6,034 bases of DNA from Pseudomonadota bacterium (GTDB lineage Bacteria; Pseudomonadota; Alphaproteobacteria; Rhizobiales; Rhizobiaceae): the NCBI GenBank assembly GCA_003242525.1, contig QGUU01000164.1:1-6034 (forward strand), given 5' to 3'. The translations under genes and the position numbers were made by a program. The notes beneath the pieces were generated by a model that was not told the DNA's origin, made no database searches, and worked only from the letters and a program-made list of their open reading frames with translations. Every line of letters begins with the position of its first letter. Positions within the stretch are counted from its first letter, which is position 1. Shown here one piece after another: positions 1-6,034 of the stretch.

Positions 1-1144
1 CCATGTTTACGCCCTGGCCAAAGACCTCCGTGACGTAAAAACCGGATTTCACCGACCTTATCATGTCCTCAGGGCTGGCTTCGCCGGGCTCTATGGCAAG
101 GTTGGTTGAAGACGGCGACACTTGCGAACCGCTGCGAACGCCCCGGCCGTTGGTCGGCAGACCGAGCTCACGGCCGGCGGACGTCGAAAGAAACCAGTGG
201 CGCAGCACGCCCTTGTCCACCATCACCAGCCTTTCGCCCTCGACACCTTCACCATCGAACGGGCGCGATGCCGGCCCTCGCACACGAAGCGGGTCGTCTG
301 TCACCGTAATGGCGGCCGAAGCGACCTGCCTGTCCATCATGTCCCGCAGAAAGCTGGTCTTGCGCGCAACTGAAGCGCCATTGATGGCACCGGCGAGATG
401 CCCGGCAATGCTGCGCGCCACGCGTGGGTCGAAGATCACTGTCACTGGGCCGGTCTTCGCCTTGCGGGCCCCCAGTCGTCTCACGGCACGCTCGCCCGCG
501 CTCCGGCCGATCCATTCCGGCGTATCCAGGTCGGAAAAATGCAGGCGCGAGGAAAATTCATAGTCTCGCTCCATCGCGGTTCCTTCCCCGGCAAGCACCG
601 AAACAGACCGCGAAAAGCGCGTGCCGAGATATTGGCCCAGGAAACCGTGCGAAGTGGCAAGTACCAGGCCACCAATGCCGGCGCTGGCGCTGCTGCCGGC
701 CGAATTCGTCACTCCCTTGACGGCGAGCGCTGCTTCCTCGGCAGCAAGAGCGTCTTCCCTGAGGCGCTCGGCAGGCACGTCCGTCGGATCATAAAGATCC
801 AGATCGCGCTGGGCCTTGACAAGAAAATCCTCGTCGGCGAGGCCCTGAAACGGGTCTTCGGGCGAAACTTTCGCCATCGCCACCGCACGTTCGGCAAGGA
901 TTGCAGGCTCGGAAGCGGCCGAGGCCGACACGCTCGCAACTCTCTTGCCGACAAAGACCCGAAGCGCAACATCTTCCGACTCGGCGGCGCCCGTCTCCTC
1001 CACCTTGCCGAGTCGAACCGTAACGCGTGTCGAGCGACCGCGCACCACAACCGCGTCGGCCGCGTCAGCGCCGGCGCGCATTGCGGCCTCAACCAGCGCC
1101 GCAACGCGATCGGTCAGTTTCGCGGCCTCCAGCCTGTCGTTCAT
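1..1144 (-). CDS. pmbA: PmbA/TldE, non-metal subunit of the TldD/TldE peptidase (3' end outside window)
   Basis: TldE (PmbA) pairs with TldD to form a cytoplasmic peptidase complex known for degrading flexible peptides, maturing modified peptides such as microcin B17, and degrading the CcdA antitoxin. The reading frame stays open from the ATG to the left window edge (381 codons), about 85% of the usual 450 residues or so. The N-terminal half has the expected alpha/beta character. Further on come GHLAGAINGASVARKTSFL and, near residues 345-380, the family signature VSPSSTNLAIEPGEASPEDM followed by GFYVTEVFGQGVN. I see no HExxxH metal motif, which fits TldE rather than TldD; TldD is not in the window. 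The ATG was chosen over an in-frame GTG two codons upstream because the AGGA ribosome site lies 9 bases before the ATG but too close to the GTG. A 100-base gap separates it from the patatin gene upstream, so it may be co-transcribed or have its own promoter. Confidence 0.93.
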   Translation of the reverse strand, partial: MNDRLEAAKLTDRVAALVEAAMRAGADAADAVVVRGRSTRVTVRLGKVEETGAAESEDVALRVFVGKRVASVSASAASEPAILAERAVAMAKVSPEDPFQGLADEDFLVKAQRDLDLYDPTDVPAERLREDALAAEEAALAVKGVTNSAGSSASAGIGGLVLATSHGFLGQYLGTRFSRSVSVLAGEGTAMERDYEFSSRLHFSDLDTPEWIGRSAGERAVRRLGARKAKTGPVTVIFDPRVARSIAGHLAGAINGASVARKTSFLRDMMDRQVASAAITVTDDPLRVRGPASRPFDGEGVEGERLVMVDKGVLRHWFLSTSAGRELGLPTNGRGVRSGSQVSPSSTNLAIEPGEASPEDMIRSVKSGFYVTEVFGQGVNM

Positions 1145-1244
1145 TGTCACAAATCCTGTTGAAACCGGCGGAACAGGCCGCCTTGTGGCGCACCATCTAT
1201 TGTCCGGATCGCACCAGCGCAATGGTGCAGGCGCATATCGCCTC
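1145..1244. other. Gap between the patatin gene and pmbA, with small inverted repeats
   Basis: This 100-base gap holds three short inverted repeats. GCACCA/TGGTGC (1211-1216 with 1223-1228, loop of 6) lies just after the patatin stop; no T-run follows it on the minus strand, so it is not a classical intrinsic terminator. GGCGG/CCGCC (1167-1171 with 1178-1182) and CCTGTT/AACAGG (1155-1160 with 1172-1177) overlap and cannot form together. The second of these would pair the AGGA ribosome site of pmbA. No convincing -35/-10 pair is visible. Read-through from the patatin gene is therefore the simplest assumption. Any regulatory role is inference, because stems of 5-6 bp are common in GC-rich DNA. 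Confidence 0.3.
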
Positions 1245-2090
1245 TCAAGTCGGCTGCGGTTCGTGGCGCGTCCGAAGGACGGCCTCAATTGCGTGCTTCA
1301 CCTCGTCCTTGACCGCTGCCGTCTCGGCCATGACGGCGTCGATCTTGAGGAAATCGAGGGCGCGAAACCGTGAGACAGGCGGCCGGATGAGGATGTCAGG
1401 CCGGCATTGTCTCAGCTTGTTGTCGATGATCGACTGCATCATCAGTTGCGTCGCACCGAACATGAGGTCGACCGAACTCGGACGCCTGCGCCCCACCTCG
1501 GTAGGTACCCCGACCACGTCGATGGCAACGACGATATCGGCATCCCGCTTGATGAGGTCGAACGGGACGGGATTGTAGATTCCGCCGTCGATCAGCATTG
1601 TGCCGTCCCGGACCACTGGACGGAATACAGCCGGAATGGCCGCCGACGCCGCCAGGGCCGAATGCAGGTCTCCTTCATTGAACACCGCAAGCTTGTGGCC
1701 AAAAAAATCGGTTGCCGTCACCTTGAGCGGAATTTCCAGTTCCTCGAATGTGGCCGGAACGGCATCGGGCAAAAATGCCTTGAGAATGCGTTCCACATTG
1801 AACTGCGTAACGCGCAGTCCTCCTTCCAAAGCCTCGGCCAACGTTCCCGGCCGGGCACGCCACATGCGGCTTGCGACCTGGGTTCGGTCGCTCAGGACGG
1901 AATGGGCATATTCGCGTATCTCCCGTCCACTCATTCCCGCTGCCATGCCGGCGCCCATGATGGCCCCGATCGACGAGCCCGCGATGGCCACAGGCCTGAT
2001 GCCAAGCTCATCAAGCGCCTCGATGACATGAATATGCGCCAGGCCACGCGCTCCTCCTCCACCGAAGGCGATTCCGAAACGCGGACTCAT
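1245..2090 (-). CDS. Patatin-like phospholipase / serine hydrolase
   Basis: This is a 281-residue single-domain patatin-like protein. The family hydrolyses acyl ester bonds of phospholipids or other lipids with a Ser-Asp dyad. Every hallmark is visible: the glycine-rich oxyanion motif GGGGARG at residues 10-16, the nucleophile elbow GSSIG at 38-42 with Ser40 as the predicted nucleophile, the [12 protein letters not shown] segment at 148-159, and the DGG motif at 168-170 with Asp168 as the second catalytic residue. The length is near that of bacterial RssA-like patatins. It begins straight into the first patatin strand, with no signal peptide or transmembrane segment, so it is probably cytoplasmic or peripherally bound to the inner membrane. 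Its ATG shares four bases (ATGA) with the stop of the M16 gene upstream, and GGAG lies 7 bases before it, which indicates translational coupling. The natural substrate cannot be read from the sequence. Confidence 0.93.
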   Translation of the reverse strand: MSPRFGIAFGGGGARGLAHIHVIEALDELGIRPVAIAGSSIGAIMGAGMAAGMSGREIREYAHSVLSDRTQVASRMWRARPGTLAEALEGGLRVTQFNVERILKAFLPDAVPATFEELEIPLKVTATDFFGHKLAVFNEGDLHSALAASAAIPAVFRPVVRDGTMLIDGGIYNPVPFDLIKRDADIVVAIDVVGVPTEVGRRRPSSVDLMFGATQLMMQSIIDNKLRQCRPDILIRPPVSRFRALDFLKIDAVMAETAAVKDEVKHAIEAVLRTRHEPQPT

Positions 2091-3445
2091 TCCTTGACTC
2101 CGCCAGCCAGTGCCGGGCCAACCACCAGTACGGCAGGATCTGCAGACAACAGTTTTTTTGCCACGGCCCGCACCTCGTCCAAGCTCACGGCATCTATATA
2201 GGAAGCCCGGCGTTGCATGTAGTCGATGCCGCGTCCATCAAGTTGCAGTTGCACCAGCGTTGAGGCGATCGCGCTCGACGAATTAAGGTTGCTAATCGCG
2301 TAGGCGCCAATCAGGTATTTTTTTGCGGCGGCCAATTCGTCTGCGCTCGGCCCATCGTCGGCCATGTGGCGAACGACTTCGCGCACGACTTCCAGCGCCT
2401 CGGAAGCCCGCTCGGAACTTGTCGCCGTAGAGATCAACAAGGCAGAGGCGTGCTTGTGGCTTACAAGGGTTGAATCGACGCTGTAAGCCAAACCGCGCTT
2501 GTCGCGCACCTCCCGGAAAAGCCGTGAGGTAAAGGTGCCCCCTCCCAGTATCTGGTTCATCACCGCTGCCGCGTAGAGGTCCGGGGCTGTCTTAGGCAGG
2601 CCGGGATAGGCGAGCCGCAACGAGGTCTGCGGCCGATCGTAATTGACCTGCACCGTCTGTGCGAGCTTTGGAACGATGTCGGGAACCGGTACCAGATGCT
2701 GGGTCTCCGGCAAGCCGCCAAACACCTCGTCAAGCTTGCGCTTCAAGGTTTCGGGGTCGATCGCGCCGACAACGGCGACGTGCAGGCCGTCCCGCGCAAA
2801 CATTGCCCGGTGCGCGGCGTGCAGGTCTTGAGGCGTTATCGCCGCGAGGCTTTCCCGCGTACCCTCCGCCCGGCGCGCATAGGGATGCGCGCCGTAAAGG
2901 GCCTCGATCCATTTTCGATTGGCAATCGTGTCGGGGTCGTTTTCATTGGCCACGATGCCGGACAGAATTTGCGAACGGATGCGCTCAACAGGCCCCGCGT
3001 CGAAACGCGGCTTCTCTACAGCAAGGTGCAGCAGTTCGAAGGCTTCGTCGCGGCGTTCGGCCAGCATTCGCATCGAACCGTAGATGACGTCGCGCCCCTC
3101 GGAGAACGCCATCTCGGCGCCCGCATCGTCTAGCCTGATCTGGAAGGCATCGCTGTCGAGATTACCGGCACCTTCGTCGAACAGGCCTGTCATCAGGTTG
3201 ACCAGCCCCTCCTTGCCCGGCGGATCCTGGCTCGAGCCCCCGTTGAAGGCGAAGCGAACGGCTATGATTGGGACGGTGTAATCCTCGACAAGCCAGGCAG
3301 TGATGCCCTTCTCCGATGTAACTTGCTGAATTGCGACGGCGGCCCGTGCTCCAGTTGCGCAACAGAAAAGAAGGAAGATGGCAAGGACGAGCGCCATTGC
3401 CCGGCTGGCTGGAAGATGCGGCGGCAGGGAACTGTGTTCAGCCAT
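2087..3445 (-). CDS. M16 family peptidase-like protein without a zinc site (probable non-catalytic partner)
   Basis: This is a 452-residue M16B-type protein with two tandem M16 halves. Residues 17-35 form a hydrophobic signal peptide ([15 protein letters not shown], then ARA as the likely cleavage site), so export to the periplasm is predicted; Met17 is a possible alternative start. At the position of the HxxEH zinc motif it reads N83-L-M-T86-G87 ([15 protein letters not shown]), so both histidines and the glutamate are missing. The C-terminal half keeps the [20 protein letters not shown] core and RGLAY at 317-321, where Arg317 and Tyr321 are candidates for the substrate-binding R/Y pair of non-catalytic M16 subunits. 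In known two-gene M16B enzymes, such as the Sphingomonas Sph2681/Sph2682 pair, a zinc subunit and an R/Y subunit form the active heterodimer. The gene starts one base after the stop of the zinc-bearing M16 gene (TGACATG), with GGAGAA in front, and it ends in the ATGA overlap with the patatin gene. Automated annotation may call it simply a peptidase. Confidence 0.92.
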   Translation of the reverse strand: MAEHSSLPPHLPASRAMALVLAIFLLFCCATGARAAVAIQQVTSEKGITAWLVEDYTVPIIAVRFAFNGGSSQDPPGKEGLVNLMTGLFDEGAGNLDSDAFQIRLDDAGAEMAFSEGRDVIYGSMRMLAERRDEAFELLHLAVEKPRFDAGPVERIRSQILSGIVANENDPDTIANRKWIEALYGAHPYARRAEGTRESLAAITPQDLHAAHRAMFARDGLHVAVVGAIDPETLKRKLDEVFGGLPETQHLVPVPDIVPKLAQTVQVNYDRPQTSLRLAYPGLPKTAPDLYAAAVMNQILGGGTFTSRLFREVRDKRGLAYSVDSTLVSHKHASALLISTATSSERASEALEVVREVVRHMADDGPSADELAAAKKYLIGAYAISNLNSSSAIASTLVQLQLDGRGIDYMQRRASYIDAVSLDEVRAVAKKLLSADPAVLVVGPALAGGVKE

Positions 3446-3446
3446 G

Positions 3447-4817
3447 TCAGTTCTCCGCCGCTGGCTTTGGCAACAGATAGCCGGTCGTGGAACGGGCAGG
3501 CCTCAGGTAGCGCTCGGCAACCGCCTTTACCTGCTCGGTTGTTACACCGCGGATTCGTTCCGGCCACTGCTCCACGTCGGCAATCGTTCCGCCAATCGCG
3601 AGCGTGGACCCGTAGATATTGGCCATGGCTTGCTGGCGGTCGCGTGCAAAGATCGTCGCGCGAACGAACCGGTCCTTCGCCCGTTCCAGTTCCTCACTGG
3701 AGACGCCTTCCCGCGCGATCCGCGCCACCTCCGCCCCGACAGCCTTTTCCACCTCGCCCAGCGTCGCGGTTCCGCGTGGCGCGCCATATACCGAGAATTC
3801 CGTGTCATCCAGCATGTTGCCCTGGTAACCGGCCCCCGCGCTGGCCGCGATGCCCTGTTTCACCACCAGTTCCCGATAGAGGCGGCTGCGCGTTCCCCCG
3901 CCGAGAATTTCCGAGAGAAGATCGAGTGCCTCGGCCTCACCGGGCTTGGCTGTCCGATAGGACGGCACGACCCAATGGGTGGAAAAGCCGGGAACTCCCA
4001 CGCGCGCGTCCGTGAGCGTCACGGTCCGCCTGGTGTTCTGTTCCGGTTCTACCGGCCGAACCCTTGGAGGAAGATCCGGTCCCCGTTCAAGCTGGCCGTA
4101 AGTCTTTTCCGCCAAGGCTCTCACAGCTTCGGGCTGAACATCGCCCGCCACCACCAGAATGGCATTGTTCGGCCGATAGTAACGGTCATAGAAGGCGCGC
4201 GCATCGGCCCGATTTAATTGGCGAATCTCATGCATCCACCCGATCACCGGGATGCGATAGGGCTGGTTCTGCCACAAGGTTGCGTTGACCTCCTCCGCCA
4301 ACACGGCCCCTGGGTCGTTATCGACGCGCGACCGGCGCTCCTCCAGCACGACCTCCCGTTCGGTGGCGATGGTGCGGTCGTCCAGAACGAGATTGCGCAT
4401 GCGGTCTGCTTCGAACCGCATCATCTCCTCCAACGCCTCAGGAGGCACGATCTCGTAGAAACAGGTATAGTCGTAGGAGGTGAAGGCGTTGTTATTCCCA
4501 CCGATCGCCGAAATGGCCGCGTCGAACTCGCCGGCCTCATGGTTGCTGGTGGCCTTGAACATCAGATGCTCGAAGAAATGGGCTATGCCTGACTTGCCGG
4601 GCGGTTCGTCCGCGCTACCGACCTTGTACCAGACCATATGAGTGACGATTGGCGCTCGGTGATCCGGTATGACAACGACCTCCATGCCATTGCCGAGCGT
4701 AAAATTTGTCGCCTTTGACTCGTCACGCGCCCATGCCGCCGTCGCGAAGAAGGCCAGGCAGAGCAGGATAACGGCAAGAAGGCAGCGCAAGCTGCGGGCT
4801 GGATGGGTCGTCAGCAT
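3447..4817 (-). CDS. M16 (pitrilysin/insulinase) family zinc metallopeptidase, catalytic subunit
   Basis: This is a 456-residue M16B metallopeptidase that probably cleaves peptides in the periplasm. The N-terminus is a clear signal peptide: basic residues (R8, R11), the hydrophobic stretch [16 protein letters not shown], and likely cleavage after AWA at residue 30. The inverted zinc motif HxxEH is intact at 80-84 (HFFEH: His80 and His84 as ligands, Glu83 as catalytic base). The third ligand is most likely Glu160 in EREVVLEE, 76 residues after His84, the usual spacing. The second M16 half begins near residue 260 and contains [15 protein letters not shown], but where active partners carry RGLAY this protein has QGIAA (321-325). 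The substrate-binding R/Y pair is thus missing and is probably supplied by the product of the next gene. An in-frame TAG directly precedes the ATG, which fixes the upstream limit; the ribosome site is weak (GGA 9 bases upstream). It is the first gene of the M16-M16-patatin cluster and may carry its promoter in the 95-base gap before it. Confidence 0.95.
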   Translation of the reverse strand: MLTTHPARSLRCLLAVILLCLAFFATAAWARDESKATNFTLGNGMEVVVIPDHRAPIVTHMVWYKVGSADEPPGKSGIAHFFEHLMFKATSNHEAGEFDAAISAIGGNNNAFTSYDYTCFYEIVPPEALEEMMRFEADRMRNLVLDDRTIATEREVVLEERRSRVDNDPGAVLAEEVNATLWQNQPYRIPVIGWMHEIRQLNRADARAFYDRYYRPNNAILVVAGDVQPEAVRALAEKTYGQLERGPDLPPRVRPVEPEQNTRRTVTLTDARVGVPGFSTHWVVPSYRTAKPGEAEALDLLSEILGGGTRSRLYRELVVKQGIAASAGAGYQGNMLDDTEFSVYGAPRGTATLGEVEKAVGAEVARIAREGVSSEELERAKDRFVRATIFARDRQQAMANIYGSTLAIGGTIADVEQWPERIRGVTTEQVKAVAERYLRPARSTTGYLLPKPAAEN

Positions 4818-4912
4818 CTAAGGAAATCCATAGTCGGACGATAGGAGCGCCGGGCCGATGCCGGAAATGAACTGTTCGTCATCGCTCTACAGGACCGCTG
4901 GAAGGTCAGAAT
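4818..4912. other. Gap between rsmD and the M16 cluster
   Basis: This 95-base gap is the most likely place for a promoter of the M16-M16-patatin genes, because it separates them from the functionally unrelated rRNA-modification pair. I could not identify a -35/-10 pair that clearly stands out, nor a stem followed by a T-run that would end rsmD transcription. The only inverted repeat noticed is a 4-bp GACC/GGTC at 4893-4907, too weak to call. Read-through from rsmD remains possible. Confidence 0.3.
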
Positions 4913-5464
4913 TCATGTCACCTGAAGAAAGCGGATGGTCGTGTCTCCATAGCTCCGCTCATCCAGCAGCACGAACCCCGATCCCGGATCGAACGAAGCC
5001 GCAGCGGCCTCTTCGATAACGCAAAGCGCCTCTGGCGCAAGCCACCCGCCAGCGCGCGCGGACCGGAGCGCTCTCTCGCCCAGACCCTTCCCATAAGGGG
5101 GATCGGCGAATACCAGGTTGAAAGGCGCCATCGTGCCGGCGTCTCCCAACGCGGTGGCGTCGCGCCGGAATATCTTGGTGCGGCCCGTCAGGCCGAAGGC
5201 CTCCACATTGCTTCGGATCAAGCCCCTGCCCTCAGCCGACTCCTCGATGAATAGCGCATAGGATGCTCCCCGCGACAGGGCCTCCAGCCCCAGAGCGCCC
5301 GTTCCGGCGAAGAGGTCGAGCACGCGAGCTCCTTCCAGCCTTGGAAACCGGTGAGCAAGCACATTGAACACCGCCTCCCGCGTGCGGTCGGTCGTCGGCC
5401 TGATGGACTGCCCACGCGGCGTGGCCAGCGTACGGCCACGAAATGCTCCGGCAACAATGCGCAT
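4913..5464 (-). CDS. rsmD: RsmD, 16S rRNA (guanine-966-N2)-methyltransferase
   Basis: RsmD transfers a methyl group from S-adenosylmethionine to the N2 of G966 in 16S rRNA during assembly of the small ribosomal subunit, in the cytoplasm. The 183-residue length fits the family. Visible signatures are the N-terminal MRIVAGAFRGRTL; RPTTDRTREAVFNVL at 22-36, typical of RsmD; the SAM-binding motif I DLFAGTGALGLEALSRGA at 50-67; and the catalytic (D/N)PPY motif as DPPYG at 121-125. The C-terminus ends in a family-like RSYGDTTIRFLQ. The ATG at 5464 was chosen because RsmD proteins usually begin MRI; a TTG one codon earlier (5467) would add a single residue. That ATG shares one base with the stop of the pseudouridine synthase gene upstream (TGATG), so the two are probably co-translated. 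The ribosome site is weak (GAAAGAAG), which fits re-initiation. Nothing in the sequence suggests damage. Confidence 0.95.
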   Translation of the reverse strand: MRIVAGAFRGRTLATPRGQSIRPTTDRTREAVFNVLAHRFPRLEGARVLDLFAGTGALGLEALSRGASYALFIEESAEGRGLIRSNVEAFGLTGRTKIFRRDATALGDAGTMAPFNLVFADPPYGKGLGERALRSARAGGWLAPEALCVIEEAAAASFDPGSGFVLLDERSYGDTTIRFLQVT

Positions 5465-6034
5465 CAATGCTTCTTTCGCGGGCCTGCGGAGCGGCCCTTT
5501 CCTGACCGTTTCGCTCCCCGAGCAGGCCTTCCTGACGTTTCCGCTTTCGCGTCTCCTTTAGGCTTCGCCCCCGGTGCCATCCAGACGTTGGATCGACGCT
5601 GGCTCGGCGGGTCCACCTTGACTGCTTCTCGAGCAGGCCTGCCGCCCCGCTTATCGCTGAATCCGGCCTTGCGGCCGGCGGAATCCGTCTGCGGCCTCGT
5701 CGAAAGCTTGCCGAGCGCCTCGTCGCGGCTGTCTTCACGGCGTTTGCGTGCCTTGATAAGCCCGCCCTCGCCAATCGGACGACGATCGCCATCACGCCGG
5801 AATTTTGCATGGGGCTTCGATGACTTGTCCTCCTGGCGACTTACCGGCCGGTTTGAAAAAGGTTTAAGGATATCGGCCTCGAAGTTGGCGCCTGATTCCT
5901 CGATCAGCCGTTCCCCAAGCTGCTCGCGCAGGGTGCGCCCTTTGATCTCAAGTACATGGCCTTCGGGTAGCTCGCCAAGCTGGAACGGTCCGTAGGACAC
6001 GCGGATCAGCCGCGTCACCTCAAGATTGAGCGCG
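5464..6034 (-). CDS. RsuA/RluB-family rRNA pseudouridine synthase, C-terminal part (5' end outside window)
   Basis: Only the last 189 residues are present; the frame stays open to the right edge, and a GTG at 6018 is internal rather than a start. The first 40 residues or so, including LEVTRLIRVSYGPFQLGELP and then GRTLREQLGERL, match the end of the catalytic domain of the RsuA/RluB/RluE family, which converts specific uridines in rRNA to pseudouridine. The S4 domain and the catalytic Asp would lie upstream, beyond the window. The remaining 135 residues or so form a tail rich in Lys and Arg (about 39 of 135), Gly, Pro and Ser, with little hydrophobic content apart from a short NVWMAPGAKP segment; it is probably disordered and may bind RNA. 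Basic tails are common in alphaproteobacterial members. RluB, acting on 23S rRNA, is the likeliest identity, but the specificity cannot be settled from this fragment. Its stop overlaps the rsmD start, giving a two-gene rRNA-modification unit. Confidence 0.88.
   Translation of the reverse strand, partial: ALNLEVTRLIRVSYGPFQLGELPEGHVLEIKGRTLREQLGERLIEESGANFEADILKPFSNRPVSRQEDKSSKPHAKFRRDGDRRPIGEGGLIKARKRREDSRDEALGKLSTRPQTDSAGRKAGFSDKRGGRPAREAVKVDPPSQRRSNVWMAPGAKPKGDAKAETSGRPARGAKRSGKGRSAGPRKKH

Noticed and set aside
398..1162. Long plus-strand open frame of 254 codons
   Set aside because: It lies almost wholly antisense to pmbA, whose protein has clear TldE signatures. The translation is Arg/His-rich with no recognisable domain, as expected of a shadow frame in GC-rich DNA.
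1211..1228. Hairpin GCACCA/TGGTGC after the patatin stop as an intrinsic terminator
   Set aside because: No T-run follows on the transcribed strand and the stem is only 6 bp, so a terminator is not supported.
1407..2201. Plus-strand open frame of 264 codons
   Set aside because: It is antisense to the patatin gene, which has all its catalytic motifs. The composition is atypical and there is no domain or clear ribosome site.
2087..3445. Second M16 gene as a decayed pseudogene because the zinc motif is missing
   Set aside because: The frame is intact at normal length with a signal peptide, the C-terminal M16 core and RGLAY are preserved, and non-catalytic M16 partners are an established type.
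3378..4217. Plus-strand open frame of 279 codons, with another overlapping it at 3323-4015
   Set aside because: Both are antisense to the two M16 genes. The proteins are rich in Arg, Pro and Gly without any family motif, so they are shadows of the minus-strand codon bias.
5232..5810. Minus-strand open frame of 192 codons overlapping rsmD and the pseudouridine synthase tail
   Set aside because: It is out of frame with both real genes. RsmD has unmistakable SAM and DPPYG motifs in its own frame, and this frame shows none.

Overview
The window looks like ordinary chromosome from an alphaproteobacterium, most likely of the order Hyphomicrobiales (Rhizobiales; Mesorhizobium, Nitratireductor and Chelativorans are the kind of genus that comes to mind). 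This rests on the GC-rich sequence, the protein style and my recollection of this gene order in rhizobia. It has not been tested by a search.

All six genes lie on the minus strand, so transcription runs from high to low coordinates. From right to left they are: (1) the C-terminal part of an RsuA/RluB-type rRNA pseudouridine synthase, cut by the window edge; (2) rsmD, the 16S rRNA guanine-966 N2-methyltransferase, whose start overlaps the preceding stop (TGATG); (3) a 95-base gap; (4) an exported M16 zinc peptidase with an intact HxxEH site; (5) a second exported M16 protein one base downstream, without the zinc site; (6) a patatin-like phospholipase whose start overlaps the preceding stop (ATGA); (7) a 100-base gap with small inverted repeats; (8) pmbA/tldE, complete at its start but running off the left edge. 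Coding sequence fills almost the whole window. I see no tRNA, rRNA, mobile element, CRISPR array or long repeat.

There are two functional blocks. The right-hand pair modifies rRNA, one enzyme probably acting on the large subunit and RsmD on the small subunit. The left-hand block deals with peptide and lipid hydrolysis: two M16 proteins that look like the catalytic and non-catalytic halves of one envelope heterodimer, a serine lipase-like protein without a signal peptide, and the non-metal partner of the TldD/TldE peptidase.

I found no convincing undescribed system. The best observation is the reciprocal loss of motifs in the two M16 proteins: one keeps the zinc site and has lost the Arg/Tyr motif, and the other shows the reverse. 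Next are the tight coupling of that pair to a patatin that appears cytoplasmic, and the long basic tail on the pseudouridine synthase.
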